Source of the DNA: an uncultured bacterium
GTDB taxonomy: Bacteria; Bacillota; Clostridia; Oscillospirales; Oscillospiraceae
Assembly: GCA_946056135.1 (NCBI GenBank)
Contig: CAMGIN010000008.1
Span: 1-49,533 of the forward strand
Direction of reading: 5' to 3'
Length of the DNA: 49,533 nt
Below the pieces are notes generated by a model. The model saw only the letters and a program-made list of their open reading frames with translations. It did no database searches and was not told the origin of the DNA. Positions 41,085 to 49,133 of this stretch are shown here, piece after piece (position 1 is the first letter of the stretch; every line of letters starts with the position of its first letter). Both the position numbers and the translations under genes were made by a program.

Positions 41085-41471
41085 ATGGAAAAGGAGGACA
41101 TTCTCCGGCGACTCAATGCCTTGGGTCTGGCCAAAAGCCAATACTGGGTGATCACTGGCAGCGCCATGGTGCTGTATGGTCTCCGGGAGCGGACCCACGA
41201 CATTGACCTGGGCTGTACCGGGAAATTGGCTGACGAGCTGGAACGGCAGGGATTCCCCGTTACCGTTCATCAGGACGGCAGCAGGAAAATTTTAATCGAC
41301 CAGGACATTGAAGTCTTTGAGAACTGGCTTTACGATGAAGTAGAAATGCTGGACGGTGTTCCGGTGATCTCCCTGAAGGGCCTGCTGGAAATGAAACGGC
41401 AGCTGGGACGGGAAAAGGATCAAAGAGATATCCGGCTGATGGAAGCCTATCTTGCTGGGAAACTGGGATAG
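41085..41471 (+). CDS. Nucleotidyltransferase-like protein
   Basis: A 128-residue protein with the nucleotidyltransferase opening VITGSAMVLYGLRERTHDIDLG: a Gly-Ser turn followed by the metal-binding Asp-x-Asp. IEVFENWLYDEVEMLDGVPVISLKGLLEMKRQLGREKDQRDI follows in the way seen in AbiEii/MNT-like proteins. It starts 4 bp after the ZIP stop. Some relatives are toxins of toxin-antitoxin pairs, but no antitoxin partner is next to it, so a housekeeping or orphan role is as likely. Confidence 0.78.
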   Translation: MEKEDILRRLNALGLAKSQYWVITGSAMVLYGLRERTHDIDLGCTGKLADELERQGFPVTVHQDGSRKILIDQDIEVFENWLYDEVEMLDGVPVISLKGLLEMKRQLGREKDQRDIRLMEAYLAGKLG

Positions 41472-41501
41472 GGACATACAAGAAAGGAATCAATACGAAA
41501 G

Positions 41502-42155
41502 ATGCAAAAGGCTATTTTATTCGACCTGGACGGCACATTAACAGACTCCGGCGAGGGCATCATCAACTGCGCCATTGTGGCACTGGAGCATTTCCACCTG
41601 CCCATCCCCTCCCGGGAGGAACTGCGGGTATTCGTGGGACCTCCCCTGCAGGAATCCTTCCTCCGGTTTGGAGTCCCCGCCGACAGGGTGGACGAGGCCA
41701 TTCAGGTTTACCGCAGCCGCTACATCCCCATCGGAAAATTTGAAAATATCCCCTACCCCGGCATCCGGGAGCTGCTGGAAGCGCTGAAAGCGGAAGGACA
41801 TAAACTGTATGTGGCCACCTCGAAACCGGAAACCATGGCTGTGGAAATTCTGGAGCATTTTGACCTGGCAAAGTACTTTGACCAAATCTGCGGAGCCTCC
41901 ATGGATGCCTCCCGAAGCTCCAAGGAAGCGGTCATCGCCTATCTGCTGGAGCAAAACGGACGGGCGGACAACATGGTCATGGTGGGCGACACCAAATTTG
42001 ACGTTATCGGCGCCAAGAAGCACGGCATTCCCACCATCGGCGTGGCCTGGGGCTACGGAGAGGTGGCGGACATGCGCGCAGCCGGAGCCGCCGCCATTGC
42101 GCAGACCACGGAAGAATTGTATGCCCTGATCCACCGTGACCTGGAATTTCAATGA
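41502..42155 (+). CDS. HAD phosphatase (phosphoglycolate phosphatase-like)
   Basis: The 217-residue enzyme has ILFDLDGTLTDSGEGI (nucleophile Asp and acid Asp), a helical cap, LYVATSKPETMA (motif II), and MVMVGDTKFDVIGAKKHG (motif IV). It belongs to the Gph/PpaX group, which acts on phosphoglycolate, pyrophosphate or related small phosphates. It is cytoplasmic. It lies between the nucleotidyltransferase-like gene and the dipeptide epimerase gene with short gaps, probably cotranscribed. Confidence 0.9.
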   Translation: MQKAILFDLDGTLTDSGEGIINCAIVALEHFHLPIPSREELRVFVGPPLQESFLRFGVPADRVDEAIQVYRSRYIPIGKFENIPYPGIRELLEALKAEGHKLYVATSKPETMAVEILEHFDLAKYFDQICGASMDASRSSKEAVIAYLLEQNGRADNMVMVGDTKFDVIGAKKHGIPTIGVAWGYGEVADMRAAGAAAIAQTTEELYALIHRDLEFQ

Positions 42156-42172
42156 TTGTGAGGTAATCCGTT

Positions 42173-43273
42173 ATGAAAATTACAAATGTCCGGCTTGGCC
42201 GTATTTCCGTCCCTCTGCGGACGCCCTTTAAAACCGCCCTGCGCAGCGTCAACAGCGTGGAGGATGTGATCGTGGAGATCCACACCGACACCGGCGCGGT
42301 GGGTTACGGCGAAGCCCCTCCCACCGGGGCCATCACCGGGGACACCACCGGGGCCATCCTGGGAGCCATCCGGGACCACATCTCCAAGACCATCATCGGC
42401 CGGGATGTGGACGAGCTGGAGCCTCTGCTGCAGACTGTGCAGAAAAGCATCGTAGGCAATTCCAGTGCCAAGGCGGCGGTGGACATGGCGCTGTGGGATC
42501 TTTACGGCCAGCTGTACAATATCCCCGTATATAAACTGCTGGGCGGCGGCAGAAAGCAGATTGTCACGGACATCACCATCTCCGTCAACGATCCCGAAAC
42601 CATGGCCGCCGACGCGGTTAAGGCTATCGGACGGGGCTACGACTGCCTGAAAATGAAGGTAGGCGTCAATCCCCAGCTGGACGTGGCCCGGCTGAAGGCC
42701 GTCCGGGAGGCGGTGGGAAAGGATACCGTGATCCGCATTGACGCCAACCAAGCCTGGCAGCCCAAGGAAGCGGTGCGGCTCCTGAACCAGATGCAGGAGC
42801 AGGGGTTGGACATCGAGTTGGTGGAGCAGCCTGTCAAGGCCCACGATCTGGAGGGACTGAAATACGTCACGGAGCGCAGCTACGTTCCCGTGCTGGCGGA
42901 CGAAGCGGTGTTCTCTCCCGAGGACGCCATGACCATCCTGAAAATGGGGGCGGCGGATCTGCTGAACATCAAGCTGATGAAGTGCGGCGGTCTCTACAAC
43001 GCCCTGAAAATCGCCTCCGCCGCTGAGGTCTTCGGCGTGCAGTGCATGATCGGCTGTATGCTGGAGGCCAAGATCTCCGTCAACGCGGCGGTGCATCTGG
43101 CCTGTGCCCGGAACATCATCACCAAGGTGGATCTGGACGGCCCGGTGCTGTGCAGCGAGGACCCCATTCTGGGCGGTGCGGTGTTCCAGGAAAAGCAGAT
43201 TACCGTTTCCGACGCGCCGGGAATGGGCATTGTCGGCATCGAGTCCGGACGGCTGACCTATCTTGAGGAATAA
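42173..43273 (+). CDS. Dipeptide epimerase (L-Ala-D/L-Glu epimerase type)
   Basis: The 366-residue enolase-superfamily enzyme has the general acid/base lysine in CLKMKVG, metal ligands in IRIDANQAW, LVEQPV and LADEAV, and the second lysine in LLNIKLMKCGG. These are the hallmarks of the muconate-lactonising subgroup dipeptide epimerases. They convert L-Ala-D-Glu from wall peptides to L-Ala-L-Glu so that peptidases can recycle it. The exact dipeptide is not certain. GAGG lies ahead of the ATG. With GH25, GH3 and M20 enzymes in the window it supports a muropeptide-recycling theme. Confidence 0.93.
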   Translation: MKITNVRLGRISVPLRTPFKTALRSVNSVEDVIVEIHTDTGAVGYGEAPPTGAITGDTTGAILGAIRDHISKTIIGRDVDELEPLLQTVQKSIVGNSSAKAAVDMALWDLYGQLYNIPVYKLLGGGRKQIVTDITISVNDPETMAADAVKAIGRGYDCLKMKVGVNPQLDVARLKAVREAVGKDTVIRIDANQAWQPKEAVRLLNQMQEQGLDIELVEQPVKAHDLEGLKYVTERSYVPVLADEAVFSPEDAMTILKMGAADLLNIKLMKCGGLYNALKIASAAEVFGVQCMIGCMLEAKISVNAAVHLACARNIITKVDLDGPVLCSEDPILGGAVFQEKQITVSDAPGMGIVGIESGRLTYLEE

Positions 43274-43296
43274 TACAGAAAAGCAAATGTACACTG

Positions 43297-43395
43297 CGTA
43301 GGGGGCGGCATCCCTGACGCCCCATTGGCATGCAGCACGTTTCGCGAGAACGGAACACTGTACCGAAAGGGGCGTCAAGGATGCCGCCCCCTACG
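43297..43395. repeat. Long inverted repeat between convergent genes
   Basis: Arms of 27 bp (43297-43323 with 43369-43395) match at 26 positions and begin CGTAGGGGGCGGCATCC. The 45-bp centre has no gene. The arm style (GTAGGGGxGG...) recalls the inner arms of the elements at 32651 and 47760. It may also end the epimerase transcript. Confidence 0.8.
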
Positions 43396-43429
43396 GTCAC
43401 TGCCAAATTCACTTGGCTTTCCTTTCTGT

Positions 43430-43466
43430 CAAAAAGAAACGCCATGACTTTCGTCACAGCGTTTCT
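43430..43466 (-). terminator. Terminator of carD
   Basis: AGAAACGC (43435-43442) pairs with GCGTTTCT (43459-43466), and an inner TGAC/GTCA pairs as well. On the minus strand TTTTTGACAG follows, 11 bp past the stop. Confidence 0.8.
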
Positions 43467-43476
43467 GAAAATGCTT

Positions 43477-43983
43477 TTATTCGTTCTCTTTTAATCTTTC
43501 CGCCATATACCTGCGGACCTGGTCCGGCTCCATGCCCAGCACCAGCGAAAATTCGCTGGTGAGCAGCTTCTCCGCGTCCCGCAGGAAGTTTTCGTCACAC
43601 AGGTGGCACTTCCTTCCCGCTGCTGCCTGAGAGGACTTGTGGCGATAAAGGGTGCGAACCATGCGCATGAGCTTGATCCGGTCTCCGCTGTTAATCAGTT
43701 CCCGGTATGTCTGCTTGCGCAGATTCTCATCCTTAATCCAGCTGTCGGCCCGGACCTCCTCCGAGGCCAACATGTCTTCCAGCTCCTCCCTGGAGAGCAT
43801 CCGGCGCAGCTTCGCCATTGCGGCAGCATTTTGGGTAGGCACCAGGTACTTGGAGCCTCCCTGCCCTACCGGCTCCAGCGCCAGATAGGTCATGCGCTTT
43901 CTGTCAACAACTCTCTCCTCCTGATCCACCACGCGGCAGACGCCGTGGCTCCCGTACACGACCTGATCTCCTACCTGAAACAT
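43477..43983 (-). CDS. CarD-family transcriptional regulator
   Basis: The 168-residue protein opens FQVGDQVVYGSHGVCRV, the Tudor-like domain of CarD/CdnL proteins that binds the beta subunit of RNA polymerase. A helical C-terminal domain (from SREELEDML) usually contacts DNA at the upstream edge of the promoter bubble. CarD proteins stabilise open complexes and help control rRNA and stress genes. I set the start at 43983 (GGGGG ahead); the frame open to 44061 crosses the TATAAT at 44034. CxxC (HLC) near the end is unusual and may be incidental. Confidence 0.9.
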   Translation of the reverse strand: MFQVGDQVVYGSHGVCRVVDQEERVVDRKRMTYLALEPVGQGGSKYLVPTQNAAAMAKLRRMLSREELEDMLASEEVRADSWIKDENLRKQTYRELINSGDRIKLMRMVRTLYRHKSSQAAAGRKCHLCDENFLRDAEKLLTSEFSLVLGMEPDQVRRYMAERLKENE

Positions 43984-44033
43984 CCCATGTAACCCCCTTG
44001 AAAAATCCGAAGCTTCCCCTCTTACCGCATTCA

Positions 44034-44039
44034 TTATAG
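44034..44039 (-). promoter_or_regulatory. -10 box of carD promoter
   Basis: TATAAT on the minus strand, about 50 bp before the start. A -35 at the right distance reads GTGAAA, which is weak; the T-rich stretch between is in keeping with a promoter. Confidence 0.5.
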
Positions 44040-44109
44040 CACAGTTTTTTTCTCTTTTCACATGGGAAAATCGCTGAATTTTTGGCCGTGTTTTTGGATG
44101 CCAAACTCA

Positions 44110-44144
44110 TAAAAATGCTGCCTCGAAGGAATTTTCGAGGCAGC
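44110..44144 (-). terminator. Terminator of pyk
   Basis: An 11-bp stem (44117-44127 with 44134-44144) with a short loop, followed on the minus strand by ATTTTTATG, 12 bp past the stop. The T run on the other side (GTTTTTTGG) means it could work both ways. Confidence 0.9.
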
Positions 44145-44155
44145 GTTTTTTGGCA

Positions 44156-45568
44156 TTAAATGGTTTCCAGCTTGATGGTGTCGGTATTGCCGTGCTGGCC
44201 GTTGATGGGGCCGCCGGTCAGCAGGATATTGTCGCCGGGCTGCAGGTCCAGGACCTGGATGGCGGCCTTCTTGGCGTAGTAGAACATGACATCCATGCTG
44301 GGGAACTGCTCTGCCATGACGGGGGTCACGCCCCAGCTCATGGACAGGCGGCGCCAGATCTTCCGGTCAGTGGTCATGCCGATGATGTTCACCGGGGTAC
44401 GGAACCGGCTGACCAGCATGGCGGTCTTGCCGGATACAGAGCAGACCACAATGCCCTTGGCGTTGACGTCAATGGCCATGGAGCAGACCGCGTGGGAAAT
44501 GCAGTCCAGATTGTTTTTGCCCACATACTCGGTGGACAGGAAGCGGCGCTTATAGTCCGTATGATGCTCGGTATACTCGGCGATCTGGGCCATGGCCTTC
44601 ACCGCCTCCACAGGATACTTACCGGCAGCGGATTCGCCGGAGAGCATAACGCAGGAGGTGCCGTCATAGACAGCGTTGGCCACGTCGGAAATCTCGGCAC
44701 GGGTGGGACGGGGATTCTGGATCATGGACTCCAGCATTTCCGTGGCCGTGATGACCCGCTTGCCCATCATGCGGCACTTCCGGGTCAGCTTCTTCTGAAC
44801 AGCGGGCACCTCTACATAGGGAATCTCCACACCCAGGTCGCCACGGGCGATCATAATGCCGCCGCAGGCGGAGCAGATATCCTCCACATTGTCCACACCG
44901 GACTGGTTCTCGATCTTCGCCACAATCTCGATATCGCTGCCGCCGTTGGCATCCAGCAGCGCCTGAATATCCAGAACATCCTGCTTGGTGGAGACAAAGG
45001 AGGCGGCAATGAAATCCACACCCTGCTCGATGCCGAACAGGATATCCGATTTATCCTGCTCGCTGAGGTACGGGCCGGACATGACCTTTTTGGGGAAAGA
45101 CATGCTCTTGCGGTTGCTCAGCTGGCCGCCCACCAGGCATTTGCAGATAATGTCGCTGCCCTGAATCTCCTGAACCTCAAACATGACCATGCCGTTGTTG
45201 ACCGTGACGGTATCACCGGGTTTCAGATCCTTATTCAGATTCTTATAATTGACGCTGACTCTGGTCTCGTCGCCTTCCACCTCATCGGTAGTGAAGGTGA
45301 AGGTTGCGCCATCGGGAATATCGACCTTGCCGGAAGCAAAGGTTTTTACCCGGTACTCCGGCCCCTTGGTGTCCAGCATAATGGCGATGGGCAGGCCAAG
45401 CTTCTGCCGGACATGCTTAATCAGTTCGATCTTCTTTGCGTGCTCTTCGTGGGTGCCGTGGGAAAAGTTCAGCCGGGCCACGTTCATGCCGGCCAGGCAC
45501 ATTTGGGTCAGGGTCTCCTCATTCTCACTGGCGGGGCCAATGGTGCAGATAATTTTCGTTTTGCGCAT
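44156..45568 (-). CDS. pyk: Pyruvate kinase
   Basis: The 470-residue enzyme makes pyruvate and ATP from phosphoenolpyruvate and ADP. Marks: KIICTIGPASENEETL, MNVARLNFSHGTHEEH, AKIENQSGVDNVEDI, GIMIARGDLGVEIP, and TATEMLESMIQNPRPTRAEISDVANAV split by the usual helix. It has the A, B and C domains and lacks the extra phosphohistidine domain seen in some Gram-positive enzymes. The start MRKTKIICTIGP has AGGAGG upstream. Small differences from consensus (TKGPEYRVKT for TKGPEIRT, TATEML for TATQML) are within family variation. Confidence 0.97.
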   Translation of the reverse strand: MRKTKIICTIGPASENEETLTQMCLAGMNVARLNFSHGTHEEHAKKIELIKHVRQKLGLPIAIMLDTKGPEYRVKTFASGKVDIPDGATFTFTTDEVEGDETRVSVNYKNLNKDLKPGDTVTVNNGMVMFEVQEIQGSDIICKCLVGGQLSNRKSMSFPKKVMSGPYLSEQDKSDILFGIEQGVDFIAASFVSTKQDVLDIQALLDANGGSDIEIVAKIENQSGVDNVEDICSACGGIMIARGDLGVEIPYVEVPAVQKKLTRKCRMMGKRVITATEMLESMIQNPRPTRAEISDVANAVYDGTSCVMLSGESAAGKYPVEAVKAMAQIAEYTEHHTDYKRRFLSTEYVGKNNLDCISHAVCSMAIDVNAKGIVVCSVSGKTAMLVSRFRTPVNIIGMTTDRKIWRRLSMSWGVTPVMAEQFPSMDVMFYYAKKAAIQVLDLQPGDNILLTGGPINGQHGNTDTIKLETI

Positions 45569-45619
45569 ATGTCAAATTCCTCCTGCTTGCTGTAGAAGTA
45601 AAATGAATCCACCATAGAA

Positions 45620-45648
45620 ATTTTATCACATGCGCATTTTTCCGTCAA
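45620..45648 (-). promoter_or_regulatory. Promoter of pyk
   Basis: TTGACG (45643-45648), a 17-bp spacer and TAAAAT (45620-45625) on the minus strand, about 50 bp before the start. Confidence 0.75.
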
Positions 45649-45824
45649 TGTAATTTTCGGAGCAACTGTTGAAAAAATGGGGTGCGAAACGACCACTGAC
45701 TATGCGGCACTTGGAGTTCGGCAGAATCGTTGCACAAGAAATCACATTTTCAATCCATCCACGAAGTGGATACCACAACTTCACACTCCACTCTCCAAAC
45801 TCCACACTTTCAAGCTCAGCATCG
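45649..45824. other. Intergenic stretch between asnB and pyk
   Basis: No gene is supported. It contains CCACGAAGTGG (a small palindrome near 45760) and an iterated ACTCCACTCTCC/AACTCCACAC segment near 45786-45810, a type of low-complexity spacer. Confidence 0.4.
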
Positions 45825-47645
45825 TTACCCAAACGTCAATTCCACCCGGTAATTCCGCAGCCAGAAGTCCAGCTGGCACAGGTAGGCCATGGTCTGGGGC
45901 CGCCGCATCAGCTGACCGTACCAGGGCCACTGGGTATCTGCCGAAAGGAGCTTTCGAACCGCTTCGAGATTGACCAGCTGCCAAAGGGCGGCGTTTTTGT
46001 CCGCCATGATCTGCTCCAGCCTGGCCGCAATGAGCTGCGCGTAACGGGGATCGAAGGTCTTCGGATAGGGGCTTTTCTTCCGGTACAGCACCTCCTCCGG
46101 CAGCAGACCCGCCATGGCATGGCGAAGCAGTCCCTTTTCCATGCCCTGATAATCCTTGTACACCCAGGGAACGCCATACAGATATTCCGCAATGCGGTAG
46201 TCGCAGAAGGGCACCCGGACCTCCAGGGAGTGGTACATACTCATCCGGTCCTTCCGGTCCAGAAGGGTCTGCATGAACCAGCGGAAATTCAGGTTCACCA
46301 TCTCCTTCATGCGTTTTTCCTGGTCCGGGGTTCCCGGCAGGATATCGCTTTCCTGGCAGGTCTTTCGGTAGGAATCCATGACGAAGTCAGCAGCGTTAAG
46401 GCGCACCGAGGGTGTCAGAATGGATGCCCGGTCCAATGTGTTCTGGGCCCAGGGGAAGCCCTCTCTGGCCCGGACGGCAGGATCCCGGTACCAGGGATAG
46501 CCGCCGAAGATTTCGTCGGCGCACTCGCCGGACAGAGCCACCTTTACCTCTTGCCGAATCTCCTTGCAGAAGGCCAGTAAGGAGAAGTCCACATCCGCCA
46601 TACCCGGAAGGTCCCGGGCGATGGTCGCTTCCTCCAGGGCATCCACCAGATCCTCCGCATTCAGCACCGTCCATTGGTGGTCTGTGTCCAGAGCCTCCAT
46701 CATGATCCGAATGTAGGCGCTGTCGGAATTTGGCTGGAACTTATCGGCCCGGAAGTATTTGTCATTGTTCTCATAGTCTACGGAGAAGGTTTTCAGCCGC
46801 TCTCCCCTCTCCTGCATCTCATTGGCACAAATGGCAGTGATAATACTGGAATCCAATCCACCAGAGAGGAATGTGCCGATAGGAACGTCAGAAACCATCT
46901 GCCGTCGGATAGCATCCTTCACCAGATACCGGACGCATTCCGCCGTCTCCTCGAAGCTTTCCCGGTGTTCCCGGTCACGGAGCTTCCAGTAGCGGCGCAG
47001 CGTCAATTGCCCATTTTCATAATAGCCGCAGCAGCCTGGCTCCACCTCCTGAACGCCCTGAAATACCCCGTTGCCCGGAAGCCTGCCGGGGCCGAGCAGA
47101 ATCAGCTGGGCCGCTCCGGTTTCGTCCAGGCGGGCCCGGACGGCTGGATAGGCCAGAATGGTCTTGATCTCCGAGGCAAACAGCAGCCCGCCTTTATGGA
47201 GCTTATAGAACAGGGGCTTCACACCGATACGGTCCCGGGCCAGGAACAGCCGCTTCCGCTCACACTCCCAGACAGCAAAGGCGAAGATCCCGTTGAACCG
47301 GTCCACACAGCCTTCGCCGTACTCCGCGTAGGCGTGGAGCACCACCTCTGTATCCGAGTGGCCGGTAAAAACATGGCCTGCCGCCGCCAGCTCCCGGCGA
47401 AGCTCCTCCGTATTATACAGCTCCCCATTGTAGACCAGCATATAGGTTTCCCCTGCTTGCTGCAGCACCATGGGCTGTCTGCCGTTGACCGGGTCGATGA
47501 TGGCGAGCCTTGCGTGGAGCAGGGTCACGTCCTCCTCCTGAAACACACCGCGGTCATCCGGACCACGGCGGTGCATGGTGGCAAGCATGGCTTGAATGGT
47601 ATCGGCCGAGGCTTGCAGACCGATCATACCGGAAATCGCGCACAT
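45825..47645 (-). CDS. asnB: Asparagine synthase (glutamine-hydrolysing)
   Basis: The 606-residue enzyme starts MCAISGMIG, where Cys 2 becomes the N-terminal nucleophile of the glutaminase. This domain also shows RGPDDRGVF, NGELYN and FNGIFAF. The synthetase domain has the PP-loop FLSGGLDSSIITAI and further VALSGECADEIFGGYPWY. It makes asparagine from aspartate, glutamine and ATP. I set the start at 47645, directly before the required cysteine, with AAGGATG upstream; three earlier codons are discarded. A single-gene unit as far as can be seen. Confidence 0.95.
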   Translation of the reverse strand: MCAISGMIGLQASADTIQAMLATMHRRGPDDRGVFQEEDVTLLHARLAIIDPVNGRQPMVLQQAGETYMLVYNGELYNTEELRRELAAAGHVFTGHSDTEVVLHAYAEYGEGCVDRFNGIFAFAVWECERKRLFLARDRIGVKPLFYKLHKGGLLFASEIKTILAYPAVRARLDETGAAQLILLGPGRLPGNGVFQGVQEVEPGCCGYYENGQLTLRRYWKLRDREHRESFEETAECVRYLVKDAIRRQMVSDVPIGTFLSGGLDSSIITAICANEMQERGERLKTFSVDYENNDKYFRADKFQPNSDSAYIRIMMEALDTDHQWTVLNAEDLVDALEEATIARDLPGMADVDFSLLAFCKEIRQEVKVALSGECADEIFGGYPWYRDPAVRAREGFPWAQNTLDRASILTPSVRLNAADFVMDSYRKTCQESDILPGTPDQEKRMKEMVNLNFRWFMQTLLDRKDRMSMYHSLEVRVPFCDYRIAEYLYGVPWVYKDYQGMEKGLLRHAMAGLLPEEVLYRKKSPYPKTFDPRYAQLIAARLEQIMADKNAALWQLVNLEAVRKLLSADTQWPWYGQLMRRPQTMAYLCQLDFWLRNYRVELTFG

Positions 47646-47759
47646 AATGGTCACATCCTTTCCATCCTCTTATCCTATGCATGATTTTCCCGGAAATGTG
47701 CATACTGAGGAAGCAAGGAAGCCATCGGCCAGCGCCGACAGCGAAACGCCGGAGATTCC

Positions 47760-48013
47760 AAGGATTCCCTCGCGGTTATATTTCCTGCTGTAAAGGATCG
47801 TTTATCGTCGCACCCAACGTAGGGCGGGGTCATGACCCCGCCGACCAGCCCAATCGCTTGCCTATGGAAATTGGATGCGTAATGTTCGGATTTCCCCTCT
47901 AACCGGGAAAATCTGTCAACATAGTGCGTCGGCGGGGTCATGACCCCGCCCTACGGTTGGTGCAAACGTAAACGATCATTTACCGCGCATAACTTGGCCG
48001 CGGCGGAATCGTT
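47760..48013. repeat. Nested inverted-repeat element (GATCGTTTA type), copy 2
   Basis: Outer arms TAAAGGATCGTTTA (47791-47804) and AAACGATCATTTA (47970-47982), with further similarity outward to GATTCC and GGAATC. Inner 25-bp arms are perfect (47818-47842 with 47931-47955), and each contains the palindrome GGCGGGGTCATGACCCCGCC. The layout equals that at 32651-32883 with a different inner sequence. Confidence 0.85.
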
Positions 48014-48060
48014 CTTCCCGCTTTTTGCATCACAAACTACCAAAAAAAGGGGCATGCGGC

Positions 48061-48489
48061 ATGAAAAACAGCAAGGAGATTCTGTCCTCCGTACTGAAAA
48101 CCACGCAGATGGGGCAAGTAGGCATCCGCAGTGTGCTGGACACCAGTATGCGCCCCGGACTGCGCAAAGCTCTGGAGTCCCAGCTCCATGAATATGACTC
48201 CATCGAAACAGAGGCCCACTCCATCGCCACCCAGCGTGGCTGGGAGCTGGAGGAACTGGACCCGGCGGTGCGGTTCATGACGGACATGATGACCCGGATG
48301 AAGCTAAACGGCAGGAACTCCGACTCCAAAATTGCCGGAATGATGATCGAGGGCAACACCAAGGGCATGATCAAGGGCCTGAAGAACCTTCACCAATTTG
48401 CGGGACAGGACGAAAAAATCAACATCCTTTCCCAGAAGCTGCTGGACTGCGAAACCGCCAACATCCGGCAAATGCAAGGGTTTTTATAA
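48061..48489 (+). CDS. Small helical protein, ferritin-like candidate
   Basis: A 142-residue protein made almost entirely of helices (KEILSSVLKTTQMGQVGIRSVLD, LRKALESQLHEYDSIETEAHSIA, DPAVRFMTDMMTRMK, KIAGMMIEGNTKGMIKGLKNLHQF). The spacing of Glu and His residues (QLHEYDSIETEAH) is reminiscent of ferritin-like or DUF2383-type four-helix bundles, but I cannot name the family with confidence. No signal peptide. The start at 48061 has AGGGGC upstream. It precedes the SpoIID-associated pair but is separated by a repeat. Confidence 0.75.
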   Translation: MKNSKEILSSVLKTTQMGQVGIRSVLDTSMRPGLRKALESQLHEYDSIETEAHSIATQRGWELEELDPAVRFMTDMMTRMKLNGRNSDSKIAGMMIEGNTKGMIKGLKNLHQFAGQDEKINILSQKLLDCETANIRQMQGFL

Positions 48490-48663
48490 AATGCAGAATG
48501 CTGAATGCTAAATGCTGAATTGGCGTATTTTTTTAGCATATCTATAATATCCGTCATCCCAGCCTTCCGCCGGTCACGCCGGAAGTTCTGTGGGTTCGAA
48601 ACAAAGCAGGAAACGCCTCCAAACTCCGTTCATTCAGCATTCAGCATTCAGCATTTAGCATTT
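48490..48663. repeat. GCATTCAGCATT inverted repeat, copy 2
   Basis: The left arm (48490-48520) repeats GAATGCTGAATGC and AATGCTGAAT; the right arm (48631-48663) repeats CATTCAGCATTCAGCATT. The centre of about 110 bp has no gene. Related to the element at 35266-35333. Confidence 0.8.
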
Positions 48664-48742
48664 CCAACACCTCCTAACTTTCCAGTAACCTTCCTGTCTG
48701 CTGCCGCATATGATAGCGGAGAACGTGAAAGGAGTGATTCTC

Positions 48743-49123
48743 TTGAGCGCAACAGGCTACATACAGGTACGCGCCTATGCCAGTACGGCCAGATTCCCGC
48801 TGAAGGATGTGGCCATCACCGTAACCTCCGCCGATGGAACCGCCATCGCCATGCGGCTCACGGACCGGAACGGGATGATCGATCCCATCGAAGTGCCGGT
48901 GCCGGACAAATCCGAAAGCCAGGAGCCGGAACCCCCGGAAAAGCCCTTTGCCTCTGTCAACCTGTACGCCCGTCTGAAGGGGTATGAACAGGTGGAGGCA
49001 GAGAATTTACAGGTGTTCGCGGACACCGTTACCAATCAGAATCTGGAGCTGATTCCCTTGTCGGAGCTTCCGAACCAATGGGATCAGACGGTTATTTTCA
49101 ACACACCTCCCCAGAACCTTTAG
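48743..49123 (+). CDS. Small protein associated with a SpoIID-like gene
   Basis: The 126-residue protein reads SATGYIQVRAYASTARFPLKDVAITVTSADGTAI, a carboxypeptidase-regulatory-like beta sandwich by pattern. A Pro/Glu-rich loop (PDKSESQEPEPPEKP) and YARLKGYEQVEAENLQVFADTVTNQNLELIPL follow. I choose the TTG at 48743 because AAAGGAG lies 8 nt upstream; the in-frame ATG at 48710 has no site. It is followed after 10 bp by the SpoIID-like gene with its own AGGAGG. The pairing suggests a role in spore or wall assembly (inference). Confidence 0.8.
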   Translation: MSATGYIQVRAYASTARFPLKDVAITVTSADGTAIAMRLTDRNGMIDPIEVPVPDKSESQEPEPPEKPFASVNLYARLKGYEQVEAENLQVFADTVTNQNLELIPLSELPNQWDQTVIFNTPPQNL

Positions 49124-49133
49124 GAGGTAGCCT

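Noticed and set aside
41085..41471. Toxin of a toxin-antitoxin pair
   Set aside because: The nucleotidyltransferase motif is compatible, but no small partner gene adjoins it and it lies inside a run of metabolic genes.
42149..43378. Open frame antisense to the dipeptide epimerase
   Set aside because: Shadow frame without start signals; it also runs through the inverted repeat at 43297-43395.
43297..43395. CRISPR-like repeat
   Set aside because: Only two arms in inverted orientation, no direct repeats with spacers; no CRISPR array was found anywhere in the window.
44150..45595. Long open frame antisense to pyruvate kinase
   Set aside because: It mirrors the codon structure of pyk, has no ribosome site and low-complexity His/Gly/Asp-rich composition typical of shadow frames in GC-rich genes.
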